The notes below the pieces were generated by a model that was given only the letters and a program-made list of their open reading frames with translations, ran no database searches and was not told the DNA's origin. A DNA stretch of 64,000 nucleotides, taken from Chamaelirium japonicum. Taxonomy: Eukaryota; Streptophyta; Magnoliopsida; Liliales; Melanthiaceae. The number at the start of each line of letters is the position of its first letter. Position 1 is the first letter of the stretch. Location: the NCBI GenBank assembly GCA_947650365.1, contig OX393549.1, forward strand, positions 87,189,203-87,253,202, written 5' to 3'. This document shows, in pieces, positions 43,489-55,639 of this stretch. The translations under genes were made by a program, and so were the position numbers.

Positions 43489-43951
43489 TGTTAGGAAATA
43501 TAATTATGAGAATATATTTGGCGTAATTACTAGGAAATATTTTATCTGATTTGAGAGAATCGAAGGAGGTTAGATGTGAGATCCTTAGACTTTCTTTATG
43601 AGATATTGGGTGATCTTGTTCATCGCTTATAAGTACAGTGTAAGCCTCAATGAAAAACAAGGGAAGAAGAACAACTTTTGTTAATTGTTATTCCCTAGAC
43701 TCATCCCATCTTATCTAGTGGGATTCAATCATGCCTTCGTTCACTGATGGCCCATAAACTTTTTCATGGTATCAGAACAGTCGAAAACTCCTAACAAAAT
43801 GCTCGATCCTTCACCATCAGCAACTCCCACCACTGCCTCCACCAACGACGTCAATGCAGGAGCCTTCCCGGCTATATCTCAGCCTCCATCATCCATCCAC
43901 TTGCATGGCGACAGGAAGATCTCTCATATCAACATTTTGCCCCCCTCCTGA
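43489..43951 (+). mobile_element. Copia-type element, 5' remnant (LTR, PBS, gag start)
   Basis: A 278-bp LTR (43489-43766) starts TGTTAGGAAATATAATTATG and ends TTTTTCA. The PBS TGGTATCAGAAC follows at once (43767-43778). A short gag N terminus starts at ATG 43799 (MLDPSPSATPTTAST...SIHLHGDRKIS) and stops at 43951. The rest of the element is missing. No second LTR in the window. Confidence 0.8.
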
Positions 43952-44244
43952 GCCCTTTTGTCAACTACTTAATTTCGTTGTTTGGTAATTTTTATCTTAT
44001 CAAAACTGAATTAAATGGGGAAAAATGTAGTTTTTTAACTATAGGGCAGTTAAGTGTTCTTAAGCGAAACTTCAGAGGGGCAAAGTGTAATTTACCCTAC
44101 AACTTTTGATATTCCCTCATCTCTCTCCAACTTAGTTGGTGGGATTCCCACCATGTCGTCAATCTCTAGATAGCTCATGAATTTCTTCACTCATTGTAAT
44201 ATGTGACCAAGAATTAAGAGAGTTCTTGAGTTAATTTCCACTCA
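43952..44244. other. Spacer between the Copia remnant and the Helitron
   Basis: AT-rich sequence, no gene or repeat border seen. Confidence 0.4.
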
Positions 44245-46674
44245 TCCATACCCACTAATATAAAACTGCAATTTTGTATCCTTACTTCCATCCTTTTACA
44301 AATGTTTCCATTTTACCCTTCGCCATGCATATTAATCCATACCCAATATTTGGAATCCTATGTCATGAAAACAAACTCAATATTTGGAATCCTATTTCAT
44401 GAAAACAAACTCAAGGGCTAGCACTGTAATATGACATTTTTTTTCCTTCTCATTTTATCCCTACACAAATCACAAAATACCATCCAAGAATATTACCCTT
44501 TTGCCACTATTCAATTGATTCTTATTTATCCATTTAAAAAATCAAGGGCTATTATGGGAATAGCAATCCCACTAACCCATTCCTTCCATTCTACTTTTCT
44601 TTCCAATTTTGCAATTCTCTTCTTTGCAACTAATCAATTGAATCTTATGTATCCATTAAAAAAACAAGGGCTATAATGGAAAAGTCAGTCTTATTGACCC
44701 ACTAACCCTTCTTCTTTATCCATTTAAAAAACCAAGGGCTATTATGGGAATAGCAATCCCACTAACCCATTCCTTCCATTCTACTTTTCTTTCCAATTTT
44801 GCAATTCACTTCTTTGCAACTAATCAATTGAATCTTATTTATCCATTAAAAAAACAAGGGCTATAATGGGAAATCCAGTCTTACTGACCCACTAACCCTT
44901 CTTCTTTATCCATTTAAAAAACCAAGGGCTATTATGGAAATAGCAATCCCACTAACCCATTCTTCCTTCCATCCTACTTTTCTTTTCAATTTTGTCCTTC
45001 TCTTCTTTACAACTAATCAATTGAATCTTATTTACCATTAAAAAGCAAGAGCTATAATGGGAAGGCAAGTATATTCTTCCTTGCATCCTACATTTTGTTC
45101 CCCATTTTACCCTTATCAATCCTATGTTTTAAAAGAACATCAAGGGAAATGTTTGGGTAGGGTATGGACATAGGAACTCTACCGATTAACTTTCGGGTAT
45201 GGGTATGGATACCTCAATACCCATACCCGAAACCCAATTGCCCCTCTAACTTGTGACCCGACCTCGATCCGAAACATCAGGTACTGTTATGGGTACAAAT
45301 GTACTTTCAGGTATGGGTTTGGGTTGTACAAGGCTTGGGTATGTTATTGGTATGAGTTGTACAACGTTTGGGTAGGGTATGGGCATATGAACTCTACCCT
45401 ATTAACTGTCAGATATGGGTATGTACCTTAGTACTTTTTACAAGGCTTGGATAAGGTATGGGTATATGACCTCTATTTGATTAACTTTCAAGTATGGATA
45501 TGGTCACCTCAATACCCATATCTGAAACTTAAAACCTAATTATCTCTAACTTGTGTAGATAATACAGTTTGACATATCCATACCCCCCAGATAAATCTGC
45601 ACTTTTGGATCCTTACATCATTTCATCCTTTTGCATATGTTCATTTTACCCTTCACCTTATATATTAATCCATACCCAGTATTTGGAATCCTATGTCATG
45701 AAAACAAACACAAGGGCTAGGATCGTAATATGCCATTGTGCTCTTTCCATTTTATCCCTACATAAATCACATATACCATCCAAGAACATTACCCTTTTGC
45801 TACTAATCAATTGAATCTTATTTATCCATTTAAAAAACCAAGGGCTATTATGGGAATAACAATCCCACTAACCCATTCTTACCTCTATCCTACATTTTGC
45901 CCTTTTCTTCTTTGTCACCAATCAATTGAATCTTATTTATCCATTAAAAAACAAGGGCTATAATGGAAAGGGCATTCCCACTAACCCATTCTTTCTTCCA
46001 TTCTATATTTTGTTTTCCATTTTACCCTTCTCAATTCTATGATTTAAAATAACTAATGGAAATGTTTGGGTAGAACTCTACTCGATTAACTTTCAGGTAT
46101 GGGTATGGATACCCCAATACCCATACCCGAAACCCAATTGCCTCTCTAACTTGTGACCCGACCCCGACTTGAAACATCGGGTACGAGTATGGGTATAAAT
46201 GTACTCACTGGTATGAATATGGCTTGTACAAGGTTTTTACAACGTTTGGGTAAGGTATGGGCATAAAAACTCTACCCGATTAGCTTTCAGGTTTAGGTTT
46301 AGGTATGGGTACGGGTACGTAAGTGCCCATATCTGAAACTTGAAACCCGATACGTAAGTGCCCATATCTGAAACCTGAAGCCCGATTGTCCCTCTAACTT
46401 GTGTAGATAATACAGCTTGACATATATATAGTATACATATATCTTATGTTTGAATCCTATGTCATTAAAACAAAAACAAGTTAGGAAGTAAGTGTTGTAG
46501 TTTTGCACTTCCTATTCTGGCCCTACAAAAATTATCAATATGTCCTTATGCCCCTATCATTATTTTATGTGTTCATACCATGTACTAAAATGACTTTTTT
46601 AAATTTGTGCACATGTAAAAGGGTCCATAGATCAGCAACTGTTGCACGTGCAAGGCACGTGCCCAGTGCACTAG
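44245..46674 (+). mobile_element. Non-autonomous Helitron, 2430 bp, with internal repeats
   Basis: Starts TCCATACCCACTAATATAAA after A. Ends with the hairpin GCACGTGC-AAG-GCACGTGC, then CCAGTGCACTAG before T. The interior consists of diverged direct repeats of about 180 bp (ACTAACCCATTCNTTCCATN, CAATTGAATCTTAT, AAGGGCTATAATGG; at least six copies) and a larger duplicated block (about 45130-45600 and 46030-46440) rich in GGGTATGGGTA words. No Rep or helicase coding. Confidence 0.82.
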
Positions 46675-46922
46675 TTTGAAATAGAAGAGGGCATTGAGGT
46701 TTAATGTGAATCCAAGAATATTATATTCCATAAGCTAAATATATTGGAATGTTGCAACTAAATGTGTGCAAGAAACAGGTTGTTCATATGATAAATATAT
46801 ATGTGAATAATCATATAAAGTATGCAGAAGAAATAAATTTTTTTTGAAAAACTAACCAGATTTTTTGCTTAATTACTGACCATTTGCTTTAAGATGATTT
46901 GATATACTAAATTAGAGCCAAT

Positions 46923-47119
46923 TTGGTCGCTTCTGTGGTTGGGGTCCAGCCATCTACACCTGTCCCCACCTGTTTGATCACCCCGATCCTTATGATAGGA
47001 GCCCTTGGGGTTCTCCCGGTGGCCTGTAGATCTCAACAATCCGGAACCATCCAAACGGACGGACATAATAGGTGTCGATAGCCGGACCCCGAACCATGGT
47101 GATACCGTGGTTCGAGGCA
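46923..47119. mobile_element. Palindromic MITE-like element, about 200 bp
   Basis: GTGGTTGGGGTCCAGCCATC at the left is matched, inverted, by GGTTCGGGGTCCGGCTATCG from the right. The pairing extends through ACACCT. Borders approximate; no target duplication found. Confidence 0.55.
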
Positions 47120-47399
47120 ACTAAGTTAAGGGCTTTAGATTTTTTTCGGCAAATTAGGTATATGTTCTTAACTATTTCGCAATATTAGCCACAGGACATC
47201 ATAATTTGATATATTAACTAAGATCCCTACAAGTATACATTCATCTTCAGAAAGAGTATACATTCGTCTACAGAAAAAAGGGACTTGAGCTGTATTTTAA
47301 AATTAATGTGTCCTGCAAATAAAAGTCTCTCAAAAAGGACTTATGTCAAGCTTCCCCTTTTTGTTTTTTCTTCGTATTCAAGTTACAGCCTGTTAGTGC

Positions 47400-47560
47400 A
47401 GGTGCACCGTTACCAACCCCCAGCCAGGGATAGAAACGTGATATGGCCACACTTGCAAAAAAGTAGGTGTTCTTCGTTCATGAGATTCGAACCGAGGGCC
47501 TGGACACACCTGTGCAACATAACACCAACTGTGCTAAACAGTTGGGTACAATAGCTATTG
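47400..47560 (-). mobile_element. tRNA-derived SINE
   Basis: On the minus strand: TTTAGCACAGTTGGTGTTAT (A box), then about 35 bp later CTCGGTTCGAATCTCATG (B box). Spacing fits a tRNA-derived pol III promoter. The 3' end is unclear. Not a functional tRNA: no clover-leaf. Confidence 0.6.
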
Positions 47561-47569
47561 ATTTCGCAA

Positions 47570-48011
47570 ATAAGGAACAGGTTCGTCCATATCTAACCAT
47601 CCACTGCTGTCTCTATCACCTGCCAAGCAAGAAAGATTTGGTTAGAAAACCACATATCTGATATTGATTGAAAATGAATTGACGAACGGGGCCAGAAAAG
47701 AAACCAGAAAAATATTGATCATCCATAAGAGATTGATTGTCATGTTCAAGGCTAACACACTGGATACAAAAGTCTTGTTTTAGTCTGAAATCTGAAATCA
47801 ATGCAATTAATACACCACATCAACTGACATCTGAAAGAATTCATACTTAAACAAACAAGCCCAAAATGGATATGTAACATGAGTCTTGAAGTATCATTGA
47901 TGTAGCCCAAAGCAAGCCCAAAATGGATGTAGCCAAGCAAGCCCAAAATGACTCTAGAAGTAACAATGGATTTTTACAGATCCAGGGTTCTCACTGTGGA
48001 GACGCCAAAGA
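47570..48011. other. Intergenic, nothing firm
   Basis: Contains three near copies of CAAGCCCAAAATGGAT (47857-47950). No gene seen. Confidence 0.4.
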
Positions 48012-48019
48012 ATTGGTGT

Positions 48020-48632
48020 TAGGGCTGCAAATTGGGCGGGTTGGACCCGACCCAACCCGAGCCCAACCCGAATTTTGGATGGGTTTGGGTTGATGTATTT
48101 GAAGATTGGGTTGGGTTAGGGTTGAAAAAATACAACCCGAGTTGAATTTGGGTCGGGCTCGGATTGAGGGTCGGGCCACCCGACCTAACCCGAACCCGAA
48201 TACCCATGTATATCTACGAGTCTATGATATATATAGGTAACAATAACACCCATCCTGCGTACTCATATGTTGAGGGGTTGCAGTCACAGTCATCCATTTC
48301 ACCCAGTTCCATATTATTTATTTGCTTCTTACTTGTCAAATATTGTATGAATAGAAATGCAAAAAAAGTTGTATGGTAGTGTTAGAAAGTATAAATTCTT
48401 TTTAGATTTTAATCTTCAGATGGTAAAATTTTAAACAATAAATATACCCGAACCTACACAACCCGAACCGTCCTACTAACTTGGGCTAACCCGAGCATAG
48501 AAATTTTTGCTTGGGTTGGACTTAGACTGGGCATCTCGGGTTGGAGGTTGGGTTGGGCTTGGTTAGAGGTGGGGGTTTTAGTACTTGGGTTGGGCTTGGG
48601 TTGACTCCCAACCTGCCCGAGTTGCAGCCCTA
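48020..48632. mobile_element. hAT MITE, 613 bp, TAGGG-type ends
   Basis: Ends TAGGGCTGCAAATTGGGC and, inverted, TAGGGCTGCAACTCGGGC. Flanking 8-mers ATTGGTGT and CTTAGTGT match at 6 of 8. The subterminal parts are made of CCCGAACCCAA-type words in opposite orientation. Confidence 0.8.
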
Positions 48633-48649
48633 CTTAGTGTTGCCGTCAT

Positions 48650-49039
48650 TATCATGGAACCAATGGATTTTTGCTCTTTACTTCCAATAGAGTTTTTTTC
48701 CCCCCATATTTTCATCATATTGTCTCAACAAGTGCTTCTCCGTATTTATAAACACCAATAAAAGGGGGAAGAGCTTGGACTTTGGTTAACAAATCCTTGT
48801 GCATCATCAACATGAGGCTAACGTTACCAAATCCATTTTGATCCATTGTGAAAGCTCCTTCTTGGCCTGCTTAAATTTTGCCTTTGACTTCTTAGAATAA
48901 AGCCCTAGTTTCAGCAATCATCATTCATTCCGCATAAACATTTTGAAACAATTAACCACAGGACTAGGATTGGGGTTTGATCATGAACTTGCATCCTTGC
49001 ATATAGGTTAGATTTCTTATCAATGTGCTTCAATGCTTG
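48650..49039. other. Intergenic, nothing recognised
   Basis: AT-rich sequence between the hAT MITE and the left inverted arm. Confidence 0.4.
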
Positions 49040-49450
49040 TTATCCTATAATTATATATCTCATATTTTCATTGTCTTGCATTGTATCGCATGCTAGTGAG
49101 TCCTCCTAGGTCACCCTGCATAAATAATCTTATCTCTTGCATAACCACTTCTACTAAAGAAGAATAAATTTTAAATTCTTAATGAGATTATCATTGACAT
49201 TCTGATCATTAGCAAATATTAACTTTTCAGGAGGGAATACAATTCAGTGACCTAATTAGGCTCAAGCTTGAGATTCTCAATGAAATAATGGCATGAGTGT
49301 TGTAATAAAAACTTTACAAATCTATTGCACCAAATTGCATTCGAAGTGTTTTATTGAATAGATTCCTCGAAAAAAAAATTTATTGAACAGATTGATGTTG
49401 AAAGATTAAGTCTCTACTTGACATGAAAAAAAAGATTTTTATAGGGAAAA
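49040..49450. repeat. Left arm of a large inverted repeat
   Basis: About 400 bp matched in inverse at 55640-56040. Shared blocks include GAGTCCTCCTAGGTC, CATAACCACTTCTACTAAAG and AATACAATTCAGTGACCTAA. The arms flank 6.2 kb that contains a later Copia insertion. Possible long terminal inverted repeat of a Mutator-like element. Confidence 0.7.
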
Positions 49451-49778
49451 TGTATAAGCTGTTCCTAAAAAATAAACCAGTTAAGCTAAAGGAATTTGAA
49501 ATGTTGTGGATCAAAATGCCCTCCACAGCATTTCAAATTTCCTTTTGTATGCCACCGAACTAACAAATCTCCGAACCACCGCTCGCCGCCGAACTAAACC
49601 TAAACCCAAGATCTATGGCCGAGGCCATATGTTGAACCTTAGACCTGTGATCAAAATCGAATCACTCGCCACCATAGCGTAAGATAATTTTGGGTTTATA
49701 AGGAATAACATGGTCTAACATGTTGATTGAAACTTTTTATTCTCCTATTCCATCATAGGGAAAGAAGCCTCAGGTTTA

Positions 49779-50114
49779 TCAAAAATATGGAACAAAGAAA
49801 ATGAGAATTCTTCTCTGCTTCATGCAGATGAAGGAATATCATTGTTATATTTATAGAGTTTACAAGATATGAACCATTGATCGTTGGGATTTACATTTAT
49901 TATAAATCAAGAAAAATCTCTAACGGATTAAGAAACTAATAAACAAGAAAATAAAGACTAATTGATGTTGGGCGGATCCGTTGCCTTTTCTGAAATCCAT
50001 GAATATCTCCACTTTAATTTTTGTATGATGCAGATTATCACCTTAATGTTTGGAGGATCCATTTCCTTTCTTGGAATCCAAATATATCTCTTTACCTGTA
50101 TTCTATTTCCAATA
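49779..50114 (-). repeat. 3' LTR of the Copia element
   Basis: 336 bp. On the minus strand it starts TATTGGAAATAG, directly after the polypurine tract, and ends ATTTTTGA. Confidence 0.93.
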
Positions 50115-50130
50115 CTCCCCCTCAAGTTGG
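50115..50130 (-). other. Polypurine tract of the Copia element
   Basis: On the minus strand AACTTGAGGGGGAG directly precedes the LTR, the classic plant Copia arrangement. Confidence 0.85.
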
Positions 50131-50188
50131 AGCATGGGGAGAAGGTTCAACCATGCCCAACTTGTTTGTCAAATATATAAAAGCTGCA

Positions 50189-50401
50189 CCCACCAGGGGA
50201 TTGGAGAGTTGGCAAAGCAACTGATGCTTTGGTGATGAGGTTGTGGGTTCAACTCTTCCTCCCCTCGATTTACCCAGGAGTGAAGTGGGAATTGCCGAGT
50301 GGGTCGGGCTTCACTTCCGGAGGGATTAGTCCGAGCCTGAAGTGGGTCATTGCCCGAAAGGTTTCGGGACACCCGCCGATGTCAAAAAAAAAAAAAAAAA
50401 A
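50189..50401 (+). mobile_element. SINE inserted in the Copia RNase H region
   Basis: Body 50189-50383 with an 18-bp A tail. Target duplication AAAAGCTGCA (50179-50188 and about 50398-50407). A tRNA-like head: TTGGCAAAGCAACTGATG (A-box-like) and TTGTGGGTTCAACTCTTC (B box). Removing it rejoins the Copia peptide DIFTKALSIA|AFIYLTNKLGM. Confidence 0.88.
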
Positions 50402-53080
50402 GCTGCAATACTAAGGGCTTTGGTGAAAATATCAGCAAGTTGTGCATCATATCGCAAGTACTGCGGCGCAATTAGCTTGGAAATAATTTTTTCTCGAACG
50501 AAATGACAATCAAGCTCGATGTGCTTGGTTCGTTTGTGAAATACAGGATTGTTTGCAATGTGAAGGGCCGCTTGATTATCACAGTAGACATTAATAGGTT
50601 GATTGTGAGAAATGCAAAGATCGTTTAAAATATACTTGAGCCACTGGAGTTCACATGTGAGAGTGGCAAGAGCACGGTATTCAGTTTTGGCAGAAGAGCG
50701 AGATACTTATGATTGTTTCTTAGTTTTTCAGGAAATTGGACAAGTGCCCAACATGGTGAAATACCCAGTAGTAGAGCGACGCGTGGTGGGTCATCTTGCC
50801 CAATCAGAATCAGAATACCCACTTAGTTGGAGAGAACTAGAGGCAGAAAGAAGAATCTCTTTGCCTATTGTTGCTTTGAGATATCGTAAGATTCGATGAG
50901 CAGCATCGAGATGAGCTGTGTGAGGATCCGAGATGAGCTGTGTGAGGATCCTGTATAAACTAACATAAATTATTAACGGCATATTGAATATCAGGTCGTG
51001 TGACTGAAAGATATAAGAGACGACTAATGAGACGCCGATAACATTTAGGATCAGAAATGGGAACTCCATCTGTGGAACGTAATTTGAGATTTTATTCCAT
51101 AGGAAAAGCAGAGACTCGGGCACCAGTCATGCCAACATCTTTTAAAATGTCAATAGTATATTTACGTTGGTAAAGAAAGAGGCCCTTATCAAAACGTGAT
51201 ACTTCGATACCAAGGAAGTACTGTAAAGGACCAAGATCTTTAATGGAGAATGTAAGTTCGAGAAACTTTTTGAATTTAGAGATACCTATGATATCATTTC
51301 CGGTGATAATGATGTCGTCAACATATATGAGAACAAAGAGAGAGATAAAGCCTTTTTTAAAAGAAAAAAAAGGCTATAATCAGCAATGGATTGAGAGAAT
51401 CCCTAATGAATAAGGGTGGATGAGAATTTAGAAAACCATTGATGAGAAGCATGTTTGAGTCCATACAGAGATTTATAAAGTTTACAGACATGAGTCTCCC
51501 CCTTACTTGAAAAACCAAGTAGTAATGTCATATCAATTTCTTCATCAATATCGTCTTGAAGAAAGGCATTGTTGACGTCCAATTGGTGAAGAGGCCAATT
51601 ATTGATGGCAACAAGAGATAAGAAAATTCTCACTGTAACCAATTTGACTACTGGAGCGAAGGTGTCATGATAATCAACACCTTCAATTTGAGAATAGCCT
51701 TTGGCAACAAGCCAGGCTTTATACCGTTCAACTATTCCATCGGAACGATATTTTATTTTGAATACCTATTTGCAACCGATGGGATGTTTGCCAACAGGTA
51801 GAGGCGAAAGAGACCAAGTATGATTTTGTTCTAAAGCATTGATTTCTTTAGCCATTGCATCACGCCAAGCTGTCGATTTCATGGCTTGAGTGAAGCTAGA
51901 TGGTTCATCAGTGGATATGAGTTTGGATAAAAATAAACGATGGTCTGAAGAAAAAGTAGATAGAGAGAGATAATTAGCAAGTGGATGTTGAGTTACTTAT
52001 AAAATTTGAGAACAATAGTAATCTTGAAGGTGCGAGGGAGCACGTTTAGTGTGAACTGGCCGAGAGGTGGTGAGTGGAGTAGGTTCCTCAGGTGAAGAAT
52101 CTGAATTTGAGATGCCATTAGTTGGAATCGGGTGTGGAATATGGTCTGTCGAGGTAGGTAATATACTAGAGCCCATATTGGATTATGTTGGGATTTCAAC
52201 AGACGGATTTGGTTCCTCCGTGATCGCTAGAGAGAAATCAAAATCAACTCTATCTTTAATTGGATGGATTTTAACTGACTGAGATGGTGAAAGAAGCGCG
52301 GGATCACGGTATGAAAACTTGTTCTCGTGAAATATAACATCATGAGAGGTATAATTTTTTGGATTCAATATCGTATATGCGATAGCCTTTTTGGCCATAC
52401 AGATATCCAACAAAAATGTCTGGTTTTACTCGGGTATCAAATTTATGTTTGATATTGATATTACGCGCAAAACAAAGACACCCAAAAATACATAGATATG
52501 AAAATGATGATGGGTTGACAATGAGTACTTCATGCGATGATTTATGCCCTAAAAGAGGTGTAGGCATTTTGTTAATTCATTTTGTTAATTAAAAAGATGA
52601 CAGTGAGTGCATTCACCCCAGAATATAAGGGGTAAGTTAGCCTGAAAACGAAGGGCACGGGCCACATTAAGGAGATGGTGATGTTTTCGTTCCACTACAC
52701 CATTTTGCTGTGGAGTAGAGACATAACTCCTTTGATGAATGATTCCATTTTTATGGAACCAAGATTGAAGTGCTTTAGAGAGAAATTTGGTTTCGTTGTC
52801 AGAACGAAATGTTTGGAGTTAGGGAAGAAATAAATCACCATATCCGGATATTAGATGAGAAATTTTTGTTTTAAATTAACGTTTAACCATGTTGAAAAAA
52901 TATAATAAATACTTATATGTTTCTGATTTGTATTTCATTAAATATATCCGAGTGCATCTACTATAATCATCAATAATAGTCAAGAAAAAATGTGCCCCAC
53001 TATTGGAGGGTTCCAAGAACGGTCCCCAAATATCACAATGGATTAATTCGAAAATAGCATTACTAGAAGAAACACTTTTA
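50402..53080 (-). pseudogene. Copia pol: integrase core, reverse transcriptase and RNase H, frameshifted
   Basis: Leftward, in broken frames: an integrase region (about 52600-53080), then ARNINIKHKFDTRVKPDIFVGY (52430-52500 region; the start of the RVT_2 linker). Then RT with [14 protein letters not shown] and [18 protein letters not shown] (51403-51642) and the catalytic YVDD near 51315-51330. RNase H follows with HLDAAHRILRYLK and YSDSDWA (50791-51000) and the terminal QLADIFTKAL (about 50415-50445). Stops and indels throughout; not functional. Confidence 0.88.
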
Positions 53081-53085
53081 TTATA

Positions 53086-53715
53086 TTAAAGACAAGATTG
53101 TTTTGCCTGAGGGCAAATAATACGTTCACATTTAAAATCAGACTGAATATCCGAAAAAGACTTAACTAAAATTTTAAAATGCGTCAAAGAAGAATGCCCA
53201 AGGCGACAATACCAAAGGTCAATGTTATTGAAACCACTTAAAACAGATAAAGCGAAAGTAGGATGTAGGAAGTAAAGGCCATCTTGACATTCAGCTTGAC
53301 CAGTTGTCTGATTCGTTATTCGGTCCTGAAATAGACAATGAGAGTGTGAGAATGTAACATCATAATATGAAGAACGAGTAAATTGAGAAATATATAATAA
53401 ATTAAACTTAAAACTGGAAATGTGAAAGACATTCTCAAATTTTAGATGTGAGGAAAAATTGACAGTCCCAATATGAAGAACCGATGCTTGTGTCCCATCT
53501 GGTAATTGAACGAAAAAATTTTGTAGAGCAGGTCTATAAGATAAAAATAATTCAATAGAAAAGCAAACATGATTAGAAGCTCCTGAATCTACAATCCATG
53601 ATGTAGGAGAAAATGATAAAGTTATACCTGAGAGGTTGACATTATTCATAACGGACTCGGTTATCGGGACGGTTGCCAACATATTGATGAGCTTAGCGTA
53701 ATGCTCAGAAGTCAA
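53086..53715 (-). pseudogene. Copia protease and gag-pre-integrase segment
   Basis: A 209-codon open stretch of the polyprotein. The aspartic protease motif WIVDSGASNHVC is intact. The GAG-pre-integrase motif LWYCRLGHSSLTHFK and the start of the integrase zinc finger (CPQAKQ) follow. Frame breaks lie on both sides. Confidence 0.9.
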
Positions 53716-54596
53716 CTACGGAGTGAAAGAAGAGGCCGTAAAGTTTGGAGTAGGAGCAACAACAGATTTATTCTTTGGTGGATATCCATGAAGTTTGAAA
53801 CAAGTGAGCTTGGAATGACCATGCCTATTGTAGTGATCGCAAAAAGGCTGTTGTCGTTTGTTGGAATAATATGGCGGATTCGAGGTACGTCCAAAATGAA
53901 GGGCTGCATATTCGACTACAGGGACCACCGAGCTGTTAATTTATTGTTGTTTTTCTTCTTGGCGAACCAAGGAATAGATACAAGTAATTGATGGAAAAGA
54001 TTCCATGAGAAGAATTTGATCGCGGATGGCAGAAAAACGATCATGAAGACCTTGCAAAAATTCTATAGCTCTGTCATGGGATAATTTATCGACAAGATAT
54101 TTGCCATAACCATATATGCAAGGAGTAATTATGGAAATAGCGTTCAATTCATCCAGAGAGATTTGAGTTGAGTGAAGTAAACAGAGACAGAGGAGTTGTC
54201 CTATTTCAATGAAGATATGGATTGATTGAGTTGATAAATCTTTGAAGAGTTTGATTGTGAGTATCACTCTTTCAGATCTATCCAAATATCTCGGGTTGTC
54301 TTCGCATAAAGGATACTAGTACGAATATCAGGTGTGACGGAGTTGAGGATCCAACTACTCACCAGATCATTACATCTAGCCCATGCTGGGATATTTTTCT
54401 CATCCTTTGGTTTGACGAGGGTTCCGTCAACAAAACCAATTTTATTTTTGGCTCGAAGAGTCATTGTGATTGCTTGCTCCCAGGTGCCATAGTTATCACT
54501 GGTGAGGGCAGGAGAGATAAGTATGACAGACGGGCTATCAGAATAATGGATAGCAAAAGGATCTATTGTTGAATTTTGAGTGGATGATGCAGCCAT
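53716..54596 (-). pseudogene. Copia gag, broken into frames
   Basis: Starts MAASSTQNSTIDPFAIHYSD at 54596, followed by the Copia gag motif TSDNYGTWEQAITMTLRAKN (to 54264). Another frame continues with LDELNAISIITPC and YLVDKLSHDRAIEFLQGLHD (53941-54285). Last is a CCHC knuckle CDHYNRHGHSKLTC with Tyr in place of the second Cys (about 53800-53845). Confidence 0.88.
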
Positions 54597-54722
54597 TATA
54601 AGAAGAAAAAGAAAAAAAATTGGTGAAAGGAGATAAGACTGTTGGTGATGAAGCTCGGATGGTCAGGGATGAAACTCGAGCAATCGGGGATGAAGCTCAG
54701 ACTGCTGAGGATGGAACGATCC

Positions 54723-54734
54723 GCTCTGATACTA
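54723..54734 (-). other. Primer binding site of the Copia element
   Basis: On the minus strand TAGTATCAGAGC abuts the 5' LTR. One mismatch from the initiator-Met site TGGTATCAGAGC. Confidence 0.8.
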
Positions 54735-55070
54735 TCAAAAATATGGAACAAAGAAAATAGGAATTCTTCTCTGCTTCATGCATATGAAGGAATATCATTG
54801 TTATATTTATAGAGTTTACAAGATATGAACCATTGATCATTGGAATTTACGTTTATTATAAATAAAAAAAAATCTCTAACAGATTAAGAAACTAATAAAC
54901 AAGAAAACAAAGACTAATTGATGTTGGGCGGATCCGTTGCCTTTTCTGGAATCCATGAATATCTCCACTTTAATTTTTGTATGATGCAGATCATCACCTT
55001 AATATTTGGAGGATCCATTTCCTTTCTTGGAATCCAAATATATCTCTTTACCTGTATTCTATTTCCAATA
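54735..55070 (-). repeat. 5' LTR of the Copia element
   Basis: 336 bp, about 96% identical to 49779-50114 by eye. Confidence 0.93.
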
Positions 55071-55075
55071 GTTTA

Positions 55076-55639
55076 CCTAGAAATATCGAATAAGAAGGGA
55101 GTAGGGGTTCACGAGCACACACACACACACGCCCAGCAACCGCCCAAGCCAAAAGAGGGGGAAAGCCTTTTAAATGGGTAAATGAGTTGTTCCCGGGTGA
55201 TGTGGGACTAATTCCCACTCCCCACTTGTGAGTTGTAAAACTCACACAACAAAGGCCTGCATCATGGCTACTGGCTAGATGGGATGAGGGTAAACATGGA
55301 ATAAAATAAAATTTAAAAGATTACGATGCCATCGCTAATTCCAAACAAAGGGTATAGAGAACTTCACGCTAGTGACACACTGAGAGCAACTCCAGTAGCC
55401 GCAACCCATGCTATAAAGGATATATGGAAGGGTTTTTTTTTTCTTAACACTCAACCGTCTCCCCCCCGTGCTGCTCTGAACCATCGTAAGTCCTCCGATG
55501 CTTTCAATATGGCATTGATTTTCTAGGTTTTCTTCTTTATATATTCTCTCATTTCTACGCCCTACAGATATTTTCTTTTATTTTATATTTGTCCTTGTTT
55601 GATATATGTCGGAGGATCTATATGGATGGTATCATGTCG
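55076..55639. other. Inner part of the region between the inverted arms
   Basis: Contains a short (CA)n (55115-55130) and GTTGTTCCCGGGTGATGTGG. No gene seen. Would be interior sequence of the older element now split by Copia. Confidence 0.4.

Larger units (their letters stand above)
49779..55070 (-). mobile_element. Copia LTR retrotransposon, 5292 bp, complete but decayed
   Basis: Two 336-bp LTRs and a perfect 5-bp duplication GTTTA (49774-49778 and 55071-55075). The LTRs differ at about 13 positions (about 4%), so the insertion is much older than the one at 308-7697. Leftward order: gag, protease, integrase, reverse transcriptase, RNase H, as in Ty1/Copia. Several frameshifts and stops. A SINE interrupts the end of the RNase H region. 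The element itself landed between the two long inverted arms at 49040 and 55640. Confidence 0.95.

Noticed and set aside
47400-47560. tRNA gene on the minus strand
   Set aside because: A and B boxes are present but no acceptor or anticodon stem forms; better read as a SINE head.
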